Shown here: positions 16,783 through 24,683 of the stretch, one piece after another
Numbering within the stretch: the first letter of the stretch is position 1
Layout of the letters: each line of letters opens with the position of its first letter
NCBI GenBank assembly: GCA_020248405.1
Contig: JADCHQ010000041.1
Location: 1-43,015, forward strand
Reading direction: 5' to 3'
Origin: Rhodocyclaceae bacterium
Lineage (GTDB): Bacteria > Pseudomonadota > Gammaproteobacteria > Burkholderiales > Ga0077523
DNA: 43,015 nt
The notes under the pieces: model-generated
The model's database searches: none
What the model saw: only the letters and a program-made list of their open reading frames with translations
Told to the model about the DNA's origin: nothing
Program-made: the position numbers and the translations under genes

Positions 16783-16856
16783 TTCAGGTCGCAGGCACGT
16801 CTCCCCTCAACCGCGTGCCACCCCCGCGCGGATCGCTTGCGACCTGAACCCTTTTT
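16783..16856 (+). terminator. long-stem hairpin with T-run before folE2 (terminator or attenuator)
   Basis: TTCAGGTCGCA (16783-16793) and TGCGACCTGAA (16838-16848) are perfect 11-bp complements, followed by CCCTTTTT. Inside the 44-base loop GGCACG (16794-16799) pairs with CGTGCC (16814-16819). It lies between the small secreted gene and folE2, whose ATG is 38 bases after the T-run. It may partly stop transcription; no second promoter for folE2 is evident in the 38 bases. Confidence 0.6.
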
Positions 16857-16893
16857 CCCATGTGGTCCCACGCATTGACTCAAAAGGCCCCGC

Positions 16894-17703
16894 ATGAACG
16901 CCCCTGAAAAATTCGTCCTTCCCGACATCCAATCGGTGACAGATACCCGTGCAGTGCCCATCAATCGGGTGGGCGTCAAGGGGGTGGTGCATCCCATGCG
17001 CATCCGCTCCGCCTCGGGCGAGGCGGTCGCCACCGTGGTAACCGCTGACATGTACGTTGGCCTGCCTGCCGAGGCCAAGGGCACCCACATGTCACGCTTC
17101 CTCGAAATTCTGCAGTCTCAACACGAGCCCCTGGATGCCCTGACGTTGAGGCATTTGTTCGACCGCATGCTCTCCCGGCTGGACGCGTGCAGCGGCTACC
17201 TCGAGCTGGCGTTCCCGTACTTCATCACCAAGTTGGCGCCCGTGTCGGGCGTAGAGAGCCTGCTGGATTACCGGGTCAAGCTGCGCGCCGAGGTGACCGC
17301 TAACCGCGGCTATACCTACACCGTCACGGTCACGGCGCCGGTTACAAGCCTGTGCCCCTGCTCCAAGGAAATCTCCGACTACGGTGCCCACAACCAGCGC
17401 TCGCACATCACCATCAGCGCTGAAACCCAGACCTCCTTGTCCATCGAAGAATTGGTCACCATGGCCGAGGAAGAGGCTTCCTGCCAGGTCTATGGCCTGC
17501 TCAAGCGCCCGGATGAAAAGTGGGTCACCGAGCGCGCCTACGACAACCCCAAGTTCGTGGAAGACTTGGTGCGCGACATCGCACTGCGTTTGAATCGCGA
17601 TGACCGTGTGCTGGCATATGTGCTGGAATCGGAGAATTTCGAGTCCATCCACAACCACTCGGCCTATGCCCTGATCGAGCGTGACAAGCGCGTGCACGCC
17701 TGA
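16894..17703 (+). CDS. folE2: GTP cyclohydrolase FolE2 (type IB)
   Basis: 269 aa. Makes 7,8-dihydroneopterin triphosphate from GTP, the first step of folate and tetrahydropterin synthesis. The FolE2 signature [23 protein letters not shown] (about 149-171) includes the catalytic Cys. FolE2 uses various divalent metals and so works without zinc, unlike FolE. In this cluster it probably supplies folate (the MTHF antenna of class I photolyase) or pterin for repair under light. AAAGG precedes the ATG. The 129 bases after it hold nothing I can name. Confidence 0.95.
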   Translation: MNAPEKFVLPDIQSVTDTRAVPINRVGVKGVVHPMRIRSASGEAVATVVTADMYVGLPAEAKGTHMSRFLEILQSQHEPLDALTLRHLFDRMLSRLDACSGYLELAFPYFITKLAPVSGVESLLDYRVKLRAEVTANRGYTYTVTVTAPVTSLCPCSKEISDYGAHNQRSHITISAETQTSLSIEELVTMAEEEASCQVYGLLKRPDEKWVTERAYDNPKFVEDLVRDIALRLNRDDRVLAYVLESENFESIHNHSAYALIERDKRVHA

Positions 17704-17832
17704 AGTGATCGAGGCTGGTCTGCAACGCCGTGGCGAGCGCGCCAGCGTCGTCCCGGCGGGCATGGGTTTCCATCTCTGTCCCTTGAGCGTGTCGCAGCAC
17801 GGGGCGGGGGTGCCACCATTCGGGAGCCGGCC

Positions 17833-19113
17833 GTGAGGCGCATCGCTGTCGTGGGTTCGGGCATCGCCGGACTCTCCTGCGCATGGCTGCTGTCGCGCAC
17901 CCATCGCGTGACGCTGTTCGAGGCCGATAGCCGCCCCGGGGGGCACACCCACACGGTCGATGCGGAAGTGGAAGGCAAGCACTTCCCCGTGGACACCGGA
18001 TTCCTGGTGTTCAACGACCGCACCTATCCCAACCTGTGCGCGTTGTTCAACCACCTTGGCGTGGTCACCGTGGCCAGCGATATGAGCTTCAGTGTGCGCA
18101 TCGACGAGGCGCGTCTGGAATGGGCGGGCAGCAACCTCGCCACGGTATTCGCCCAGAAGCGCAACCTTGTGAAGCCCGAGTTCTGGGGCATGTTGAAGGA
18201 CATCCTGCGCTTCAACCGGACGGCCACGGCGGCGGTGCGTGCCGCCCGCCCGGTGGCGGGCACCACGGGCGAGTTTCTCCAGGCGGGCGGCTATGGCCGG
18301 GCGTTTCGCGAGTGGTACCTGCTGCCCATGAGCGCAGCCATCTGGTCATGCCCCACGCAGCGCATGCTGGAGTATCCCGCCGGCACCTTCCTCAATTTCT
18401 GTCACAACCACGGCCTGCTGCAGGTCAGCGACCGGCCCCTGTGGCGCACCGTCTCCGGCGGCGGGCGGGAGTACGTGCACCGGCTGCTGGCGGACTTGAG
18501 CGATGTGCGCCTGGCCACGCCGGTGGTGTCGGTCACGCGGCCCGCCGCCGGTGGCGTGGCGGTGGCCACTGCCGCCGGTGTGGAAGCCTTTGACGAGGTG
18601 GTGCTGGCGAGTCACAGCGACCAGTCGCTGGCCATGCTCTCCGATGCGGATGAGGCCGAGCGGAGCATTCTCTCAGCCGTGCGCTACCAGCCCAACGAGG
18701 CCTGGGTGCACACCGACGCTTCGCTGTTGCCCCGCCGCCGCGGCGCCTGGGCAGCCTGGAATTATCTGGCCGGCTCTCCCTGGGCTGACGGCCGGCCTGT
18801 GGCCGTGAGTTATCTGCTCAACAAACTGCAACCGATTCCCTGCCGTGCGCCGGTGATCGTCACCCTCAACCCGGTGCACGAGCCGCGCGCTGAGTCGGTG
18901 CTGCGGCGTATCTCCTACGCCCATCCGGTGTTCGACCAGCCGGCCATTGATGCCCAGGAGCGGCTGGCGCGGATTCAGGGCCAGCGGCGGGTGTGGTTCT
19001 GCGGGGCCTGGACGGGTTACGGCTTTCACGAGGACGGCCTGCGCTCGGCTCTGCAGGTGGCCAATGCCTTGGGAGTTATGGCGCCATGGCAGCCTCAGGT
19101 TCTGGCCGCGTAG
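17833..19113 (+). CDS. FAD-dependent amine-oxidase-like protein
   Basis: 426 aa, GTG start with GGGAG six bases before. N-terminal dinucleotide fold RIAVVGSGIAGLSCAWLLS, then FEADSRPGGHTHTVD, both typical of the amino-oxidase/desaturase flavoproteins; C-terminal FAD contact GYGFHEDGLRSALQVANALG. This protein is regularly followed by DUF1365 and a CFA-synthase-like methyltransferase in singlet-oxygen or light operons, where an oxidation or desaturation of membrane acyl chains is suspected. Cytoplasmic. Overlaps DUF1365 by 28 bases. Confidence 0.88.
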   Translation: MRRIAVVGSGIAGLSCAWLLSRTHRVTLFEADSRPGGHTHTVDAEVEGKHFPVDTGFLVFNDRTYPNLCALFNHLGVVTVASDMSFSVRIDEARLEWAGSNLATVFAQKRNLVKPEFWGMLKDILRFNRTATAAVRAARPVAGTTGEFLQAGGYGRAFREWYLLPMSAAIWSCPTQRMLEYPAGTFLNFCHNHGLLQVSDRPLWRTVSGGGREYVHRLLADLSDVRLATPVVSVTRPAAGGVAVATAAGVEAFDEVVLASHSDQSLAMLSDADEAERSILSAVRYQPNEAWVHTDASLLPRRRGAWAAWNYLAGSPWADGRPVAVSYLLNKLQPIPCRAPVIVTLNPVHEPRAESVLRRISYAHPVFDQPAIDAQERLARIQGQRRVWFCGAWTGYGFHEDGLRSALQVANALGVMAPWQPQVLAA

Positions 19114-19868
19114 CGCCGCTGGTTTTCTTCGGCCGCGTCATGCACGCGCGGCTGCGGCCCAAGCCCAACGTCTTCAGTTACCGGGTTTGGTATGTGCGCG
19201 TGCCACTGTCGGGCTTGCACCTTCTGCGCTCGCCGCTGTTGTCGCTCGACCGCCCGGGGCTGTTCTCCCTGCGGACCCGCGACCACGGCCCGCGCGACGG
19301 CTCGCGGTGGCTGCCCTGGATACGCGCTTTGCTGTCCGAGCACGGCATCCACCGGGCTGACGGCGAGGTCTGGCTGCAATGCTTCCCCCGGGTGCTGGGT
19401 TACGTGTTCAATCCAGTGAGCTTCTGGCTCTGCCACGATCGCCATGGCGCCCTGCGCGCCGTGCTCTGTGAGGTGAACAACACCTTCGGCGAGCGTCACA
19501 ACTACCTGCTTGCCCATGAGGACCAGCGCCCCATCGCCGCGGGTGACGAGCTGCGCGCCCGCAAGGTGTTTCACGTATCGCCCTTCTGCGACGTGGCGGG
19601 CGAATATCGCTTCCGTTTCGGGGTCGACCCCCATGCCACCCTTCTGCGCATCGACCATGGCGACGCCTCGGGGCGGCTGCTCGTCACCACCCTGTCGGGG
19701 GCCGGTCGGCCCGTTTCCAGGGCGGCCCTGCTGCGGGCGTTCTTCGCCTATCCTCTCATGACGGCGGTGGTGATCGGCCGCATCCACTGGCAGGCCTTGC
19801 GGCTCTGGTGGAAGGGCGTGCCGTTTTTCTCCAAGCCGCTGCCCCCTGTGCAGGAGACCACAAGATGA
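19086..19868 (+). CDS. DUF1365 family protein
   Basis: 260 aa from the ATG at 19086; overlaps the FAD gene by 28 bases and the next gene by ATGA. Recognised by FFGRVMHARLRPKPNVFSYRVW at its start, YVFNPVSFWLCHD, and EVNNTFGERHNYLL. No enzymatic activity is established for DUF1365, but it is a fixed partner of the FAD protein and CFA-like methyltransferase. Conserved His, Asn, Cys and Asp residues (PFCD) are present. A hydrophobic helix near the C-terminus suggests membrane contact. Confidence 0.88.
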   Translation: MAASGSGRVAPLVFFGRVMHARLRPKPNVFSYRVWYVRVPLSGLHLLRSPLLSLDRPGLFSLRTRDHGPRDGSRWLPWIRALLSEHGIHRADGEVWLQCFPRVLGYVFNPVSFWLCHDRHGALRAVLCEVNNTFGERHNYLLAHEDQRPIAAGDELRARKVFHVSPFCDVAGEYRFRFGVDPHATLLRIDHGDASGRLLVTTLSGAGRPVSRAALLRAFFAYPLMTAVVIGRIHWQALRLWWKGVPFFSKPLPPVQETTR

Positions 19869-21097
19869 AGCCCAACGATTTGCCCTCCATGCAACTGCCC
19901 GCCGCCGTCGCTGCCCCGGCCGTGCCGCGCAGCGCGCGGCTGCTGCTCGCGCTTCTCGATCGCCTCTCGGCTGGCCGCCTGGACCTGACCACGCCCAATG
20001 GGCACATGCGCGTCTTCGAGGGCCGGACACCCGGTCCGCAGGCGCACTTGCGCATCCACGACTGGAGCGCTTGCGCCGCCGTGCTGCGGTCGGGCGACAT
20101 CGGTTTCGCCGAGAGCTTCAAGGCAGGCCACTGGGACACCCCGGATCTCGCCGGCCTGCTCACCCTGGCGGCCGCCAATCATGCCGCCCTGGGGAGGGCG
20201 ATATACGGTCGCTGGTGGGGTTGGGCGTTGTACCGGGTCCGGCACCTCCTGCGTACCAATTCCCGCGCGCAAGCTAAGCGCAACATCCACGCGCACTATG
20301 ATCTGGGCAACGACTTCTACGGCCTGTGGCTCGATTCCAGTATGACCTACTCTGCCGCGTTGTTCGATGGCCAGCCCGAACTCACGCTCGAGCAGGCCCA
20401 GTTGCGCAAGTACGCGCGCATCGTCCAGCGGTTGGGGCTGCGGCCGGGGGCGCGGGTGCTGGAGATCGGTTGCGGCTGGGGCGGTTTCGCCGAGTACGCG
20501 GCAGGCGCCCATGGCTTGAACGTGCATGGCATCACCCTGTCGGCGCGGCAGCTCGAATGGGCCCGCGAGCGCATCGGCCGCGCCGGGCTTTCCGGGCGGG
20601 CCACCTTCGAGCTGCGCGACTATCGCGACCTGCGCGGCCGCTACGACGCCATCGTGTCCATCGAGATGTTCGAGGCCGTGGGCGAGCGCTACTGGCCGTC
20701 CTATTTCCGCACCCTGCGGGAGCGCTTGCAGCCCGGCGGCCGCGCGCTGGTCCAGACCATCACGATCGAGGAGGGGCTGTTCAACCGCTATCGCCGCGGC
20801 ACCGACTTCATCCAGCAGTACATCTTTCCCGGCGGCATGCTCCCCAGCCCGCGGGCGTTCCGCGATCATGCGGCCCGCGAGGGGATGTCCATCGGCGAAG
20901 TGAAAGCTTTCGGACCCGACTACGCAGAGACGCTGCGCCGGTGGCGGGCAACCTTCAATGCCCGCGCTTCGGACCTGCGGGCCCTGGGTTTCGACGAGCA
21001 ATTCGCGCGGCTCTGGAACTTCTACCTCGCCTACTGCGAGGGAGGGTTCCGTGCGGGCACCATCGACGTGGTGCAGGCAGAGGTGGTCCATGCTTGA
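19865..21097 (+). CDS. cyclopropane-fatty-acyl-phospholipid-synthase-like methyltransferase
   Basis: 410 aa. Class I SAM methyltransferase of the CFA synthase family: SAM loop VLEIGCGWGGFAEYAA (near residue 198), preceded by NIHAHYDLGNDFYGLWLDSSMTYS and followed by the late QQYIFPGGMLPS. CFA synthases add a methylene to unsaturated phospholipid acyl chains; relatives in light and singlet-oxygen operons methylate toward furan or branched chains. Which product is made here cannot be told from sequence. Starts within the DUF1365 stop. Confidence 0.9.
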   Translation: MKPNDLPSMQLPAAVAAPAVPRSARLLLALLDRLSAGRLDLTTPNGHMRVFEGRTPGPQAHLRIHDWSACAAVLRSGDIGFAESFKAGHWDTPDLAGLLTLAAANHAALGRAIYGRWWGWALYRVRHLLRTNSRAQAKRNIHAHYDLGNDFYGLWLDSSMTYSAALFDGQPELTLEQAQLRKYARIVQRLGLRPGARVLEIGCGWGGFAEYAAGAHGLNVHGITLSARQLEWARERIGRAGLSGRATFELRDYRDLRGRYDAIVSIEMFEAVGERYWPSYFRTLRERLQPGGRALVQTITIEEGLFNRYRRGTDFIQQYIFPGGMLPSPRAFRDHAAREGMSIGEVKAFGPDYAETLRRWRATFNARASDLRALGFDEQFARLWNFYLAYCEGGFRAGTIDVVQAEVVHA

Positions 21098-21632
21098 GCG
21101 CACTTCACGATGGCTTGCGGGCGTGGCTTTGGCGGTGGCGATCCTGTGCGCCGAGGCGGCCGGGCTTGCGCCCTTGCCAGAGTCTCTCGCCACGGGTGAC
21201 AACCAGTATCGCGTGCTGGGAAGCGGCAGGATGCGCTGGTTCGGTTTGCATCTCTATGACGCTGCGCTGTGGGTCAGCGGCCGCGAACACGGCTGGGACC
21301 AATCCTTCGTGCTCGACATCCGTTATGCGCGAGACTTTTATGGCGCGCGCATCGCTGAAGCCAGTGCCGACGAGATCAGGCGGCTGGGTAGCGGCGACCC
21401 CCGCCGCATCGATTCGTGGCGCGAACAGATGGCGCGCATCTTTCCCGACGTGCGCAAGGGCGAGCACATCACCGGGGTGTTCCGTCCCGGCCTTGGCGCC
21501 GAGTTCTTCTACCAGGGCCGCCCCCTGGGTACGGTGTACGACGCGGATTTCGCCCGCGCCTTCTTCTCCATCTGGCTCGATCCACGCACCCGCGAGCCGA
21601 AGTTGCGCGCGGCCTTGCTGGGCCAGCGGTGA
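21090..21632 (+). CDS. chalcone-isomerase-like periplasmic protein
   Basis: 180 aa from the ATG at 21090, overlapping the methyltransferase stop by 8 bases. N-terminal signal peptide (WLAGVALAVAILCAEAAG). Body carries the chalcone-isomerase-like pattern LGSGRMRWFGLHLYDAALWV, LDIRYARDFYGARIAEAS and the C-terminal GTVYDADFARAFFSIWLDPRT. Bacterial members probably bind fatty acids or lipids rather than chalcones. It fits the lipid theme of the operon as a periplasmic carrier, by inference. Confidence 0.85.
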   Translation: MLERTSRWLAGVALAVAILCAEAAGLAPLPESLATGDNQYRVLGSGRMRWFGLHLYDAALWVSGREHGWDQSFVLDIRYARDFYGARIAEASADEIRRLGSGDPRRIDSWREQMARIFPDVRKGEHITGVFRPGLGAEFFYQGRPLGTVYDADFARAFFSIWLDPRTREPKLRAALLGQR

Positions 21633-22942
21633 GCGCCGTGGCGCTGTCCCGCGCGGGGCTTTGGTCCTACGCGGCGCTTGCACTGCCGCTGGCCATGGCG
21701 GCCCTGCCGGTGTACGTGCACGTGCCCAAGCTCTATGCCGATGACCTAGGGCTCTCGCTAGGCCTGGTGGGCGGAATTTTGCTGGCGGCGCGCCTGCTCG
21801 ACGCGGTGCAGGACCCGCTGCTGGGTTGGTGGAGCGACCGTGCAGCGGGCACCGGCGGCGGCCGGCAGCGCTTCGTGGTGGCGGCGCTGCCGCTGCTGGG
21901 CTTGGGGGTTCTGGGACTGTTCAACCCGCCTGTGCTCGGCGCTGGCGCGCTGGCGGTGTGGCTGGCCGGATGCCTGGTGGTGGTCTATCTCGGCTTCAGC
22001 ATGGCCTCCATCAGCTACTACGCTCTGGGAGCGGAGTTGTCTGCCGATTACCACGAACGTACCCGGGTGACGGCAGCGCGCGGTTCGCTCGCCGTGGCCG
22101 GGGTTTTGGTGGCTGCGGCGTTGCCGGCGCTGCTGGCGGGCGGTCAGCCTGAGGCTGCCGGACTGCGCGGCTTCAGCCTGCTGTTCGTGCCCGTGCTGCT
22201 GGTGGGTGCGGGGCTGATGCTGTTCGGCACCCCCAGGCCGCCTCAGGCCGCTGCGGCCCCCGTGGGGCTGCGCGACAGCCTGGCCGGGCCTCTGGCCAAC
22301 GGCGGGTTCCGCTGGTTGGTGGCGGTTTTCGTGGTGAGCGGGGTCGCCTCCGCCATTCCCGCAACCCTGATCCTGTTCTACGTCCAGGATGTGCTGGGCC
22401 GTTCCGATCTCAACGGCGTGTTCCTCGGCCTGTACTTCCTGTTCGGCGCGGCGGGCATGCCCCTGTGGGTGGCGGCTGCGCGCCGCCTGGGCAAGAAGGG
22501 TGCTTGGCTGGCCAGCATGGCCATGAGCATCGTTGCCTTCGCCAGCGCCTTCGCCCTGGGCCCCGGCGATGCCGTTGCCTTCGGTCTGGTGTGCGCCCTG
22601 TCGGGCATCGCCTACGGTGCCGAACTGGCGCTCCCGGCATCGATCCTGGCCGACGTGGCCGACCGTGACCGTGCCGCGGCGCCGCCTGACGGCGCCTACT
22701 TCGGCCTGTGGCAGTTCACCGAAAAGCTCAACCTGGCGCTGGCCGCCGGGCTGGCGCTGCCGGTGCTTGGCGCGCTCGGCTACCAGCCTGGCAGTCCCCA
22801 GGGCGCCATGGGCACGCTGTCCTTCATGTACGCCGCCGCGCCCTGCGCCCTCAAGCTCGTGGCAGTGGGGTTGCTGTGGGCCGCGCCCATCGAACGGCTG
22901 CGCTGGCAGCCCAACGTCTACCCGGGAGTTTCTTCGCCATGA
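21629..22942 (+). CDS. MFS transporter (GPH/MFS_2-like)
   Basis: 437 aa, GTG start overlapping the previous stop. About 12 hydrophobic segments; the loop DAVQDPLLGWWSDRAAG between helices 2 and 3 is the GPH-type signature, and the second half repeats it weakly (GKKGAWLASMAMSI). Relatives carry sugars with Na or H, but the homologues kept in this kind of operon have no known cargo. It is not a sugar context here, so a lipid-precursor or pigment role is only guessable. Confidence 0.85.
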   Translation: MSAVALSRAGLWSYAALALPLAMAALPVYVHVPKLYADDLGLSLGLVGGILLAARLLDAVQDPLLGWWSDRAAGTGGGRQRFVVAALPLLGLGVLGLFNPPVLGAGALAVWLAGCLVVVYLGFSMASISYYALGAELSADYHERTRVTAARGSLAVAGVLVAAALPALLAGGQPEAAGLRGFSLLFVPVLLVGAGLMLFGTPRPPQAAAAPVGLRDSLAGPLANGGFRWLVAVFVVSGVASAIPATLILFYVQDVLGRSDLNGVFLGLYFLFGAAGMPLWVAAARRLGKKGAWLASMAMSIVAFASAFALGPGDAVAFGLVCALSGIAYGAELALPASILADVADRDRAAAPPDGAYFGLWQFTEKLNLALAAGLALPVLGALGYQPGSPQGAMGTLSFMYAAAPCALKLVAVGLLWAAPIERLRWQPNVYPGVSSP

Positions 22943-23472
22943 AGCGCGTGATGCAATGGATTGCCGCGGTGCTGCTCGCCGCGGGTCTGGCCGGCTGTGC
23001 CGGCGTGAAGCCCGAGGCCTACAGCAGCCAGACCCCCGTGCTGGACCTGGCGCGTTACTTCACCGGCACCATCGACGGCTGGGGCATGGTGCAAGACCGC
23101 TCCGGCACGGTGCTGCGGCGCTTTCACGTGGTGATCGAGGCCCGCTGGGATGGCGACACCGGCATCCTGGACGAATCCTTCGACTGGTCCGATGGCCGCA
23201 AGGAGAAGCGGGTTTGGACGGTGCGCAAGGGTGCGGGCGGGCGCTACACGGGCACTGCCGGCGACGTGGTGGGCGAGGCGGCCGGCGTGGCCGCGGGAAA
23301 CGCCTTGCAGTGGGTGTACGTGCTCAAGCTCCCCGAGGACCAGGGCGGCTGGCAGGTGGACGTGGACGACTGGATGTACCTGGTGGACGAGGCCACGTTG
23401 CTGAACCGTTCCACCATCAACAAGTTCGGCATCCGCTTCGCCGACATCACCATCGGCTTCCGCAAGCGTTGA
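22939..23472 (+). CDS. DUF3833 lipoprotein
   Basis: 177 aa, ATG overlapping the MFS stop. Lipoprotein signal with lipobox LAGC (Cys about 24). Body has YFTGTIDGWGMVQDRSG, FHVVIEARWDG and DESFDWSDGRKEKRVW, typical of DUF3833. The family is lipocalin-like and is often kept beside the chalcone-isomerase-like and SDR genes. Probably an envelope lipid-binding lipoprotein; function unproven. Confidence 0.85.
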   Translation: MKRVMQWIAAVLLAAGLAGCAGVKPEAYSSQTPVLDLARYFTGTIDGWGMVQDRSGTVLRRFHVVIEARWDGDTGILDESFDWSDGRKEKRVWTVRKGAGGRYTGTAGDVVGEAAGVAAGNALQWVYVLKLPEDQGGWQVDVDDWMYLVDEATLLNRSTINKFGIRFADITIGFRKR

Positions 23473-23476
23473 TGCC

Positions 23477-24253
23477 GTGCCCCTGAACCCCCCCATCTCC
23501 TCCTGGCGAGAGCGGCGCGTCTGGGTGGTGGGCGCCTCCACCGGGATTGGACGCGCCCTGGCCGAAGGATTGCTGGCCCGCGGCGCGCGTGTGGCCGTGT
23601 CGGCGCGCCGCACCGGGCCCCTGAACGAACTGGCCCAGGCCCAGGGCGAGGCCGTGGTCGTGCTGCCCCTGGACGTGACCGATGCCGGTCAGGTGCGGGA
23701 CGCGGCCGAGGCGCTCGTGGCCCGCTGGGGCGGCTGCGACCTGGTGCTGTGCGTGGCCGGCAACTACCAGCCCATGCGCGCCTGGGAACTGGACCTGTCG
23801 GCGGCGCGCCAGTTGGTGGAGGTCAACGTCATGGGGGTGTTCAACGTGGTGCACGCGGTTCTGCCCGCGTTGCTCGCCCAGGGCGGCGGCGGCATCGGCA
23901 TCGTGTCGAGCGTGGCGGGTTTTCGCGGCCTGCCGCGCAGCCTCGTGTACGGGCCCACCAAGGCGGCGCTCATCAATCTGGCCGAGGCGCTCTACCTCGA
24001 CCTGCACGGCCGCGGTGTGGCGGTGCACGTGATCAACCCAGGTTTCGTAAAGACTCCCCTCACCGATCAAAATGATTTCCAGATGCCGGCCCTCATAAGC
24101 GCCGAGGAGGCGGCCGCCCACACGTTGCGGGGCATCGAGCGCGGCGCGTTCGAGATCCACTACCCCAAGCGCTTCACCCTGCTGCTCAAGCTGTTGCGTG
24201 TGCTGCCCTACCGCTGGTACTTCCCCATGATTCATCGCATCACGGGGCTATGA
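23477..24253 (+). CDS. short-chain dehydrogenase/reductase
   Basis: 258 aa, GTG start 4 bases after the DUF3833 stop. Rossmann motif VVGASTGIGRALAEGL (TGxxxGxG form), VAGNY, and the active site SSVAG...YGPTKAAL (Ser, Tyr-x-x-x-Lys). The Arg-containing SARRTG after strand 2 suggests NADPH. C-terminal tail is hydrophobic with basic residues (FTLLLKLLRVLPYRWYF), which could hold it on the membrane. Substrate unknown; the gene is co-expressed with lipid-modifying genes. Confidence 0.9.
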   Translation: MPLNPPISSWRERRVWVVGASTGIGRALAEGLLARGARVAVSARRTGPLNELAQAQGEAVVVLPLDVTDAGQVRDAAEALVARWGGCDLVLCVAGNYQPMRAWELDLSAARQLVEVNVMGVFNVVHAVLPALLAQGGGGIGIVSSVAGFRGLPRSLVYGPTKAALINLAEALYLDLHGRGVAVHVINPGFVKTPLTDQNDFQMPALISAEEAAAHTLRGIERGAFEIHYPKRFTLLLKLLRVLPYRWYFPMIHRITGL

Positions 24254-24681
24254 GCGGCGTCATGGACCTGGACGAGATCGTGCGCCGCTTCGAGTCGCTG
24301 CAGAAACATGAGGTGGCTCGCATGGGCGAGTTCTACACCGAGGATGCCTTCTTCAAGGACCCGTTCAACGAGGTCCGGGGCGTGGCGCGCATCGAGGCGA
24401 TCTTCCTGCGCATGTTCGACACCCTGCACGAGCCGCGCTTTCGCGTGGTGAACCGCATCGTCCAGGGCGAGCAGGCCATGCTGGAGTGGGATTTCACCTT
24501 CCGCATCCCCCGATGGCCGCCGCGGCGCCAGTGGTGCATTCGCGGCGCGAGCCACCTGCGCTTCGCACCCGACGGCCGCATCGCCTACCACCGCGATTTC
24601 TGGGACACGGGCGAGGAGCTGTACGCAAAACTGCCGGTGATGGGCGCGCTGGTGCGCTGGCTGCGCCGGCGCATGGGTTGA
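24250..24681 (+). CDS. NTF2-like (SnoaL-type) protein
   Basis: 143 aa, ATG overlapping the SDR stop. Cone-shaped alpha+beta fold pattern: helices LDEIVRRFESL and YTEDAFFKDPFNEVRG at the N-terminus, then strands RFRVVNRIVQGEQAMLEWDFTF and GASHLRFAPDGRIAYHRDFWD. Members bind or convert small hydrophobic molecules. In this operon it is a stable neighbour of the SDR and photolyase. 2 bases separate it from the photolyase. Confidence 0.85.
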   Translation: MSGVMDLDEIVRRFESLQKHEVARMGEFYTEDAFFKDPFNEVRGVARIEAIFLRMFDTLHEPRFRVVNRIVQGEQAMLEWDFTFRIPRWPPRRQWCIRGASHLRFAPDGRIAYHRDFWDTGEELYAKLPVMGALVRWLRRRMG

Positions 24682-24683
24682 CC

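Noticed and set aside
16770..16893. Tetrahydrofolate riboswitch or Zur box upstream of folE2
   Set aside because: The structure is a simple long hairpin; I see no THF riboswitch core and no Zur-like AT-rich palindrome.
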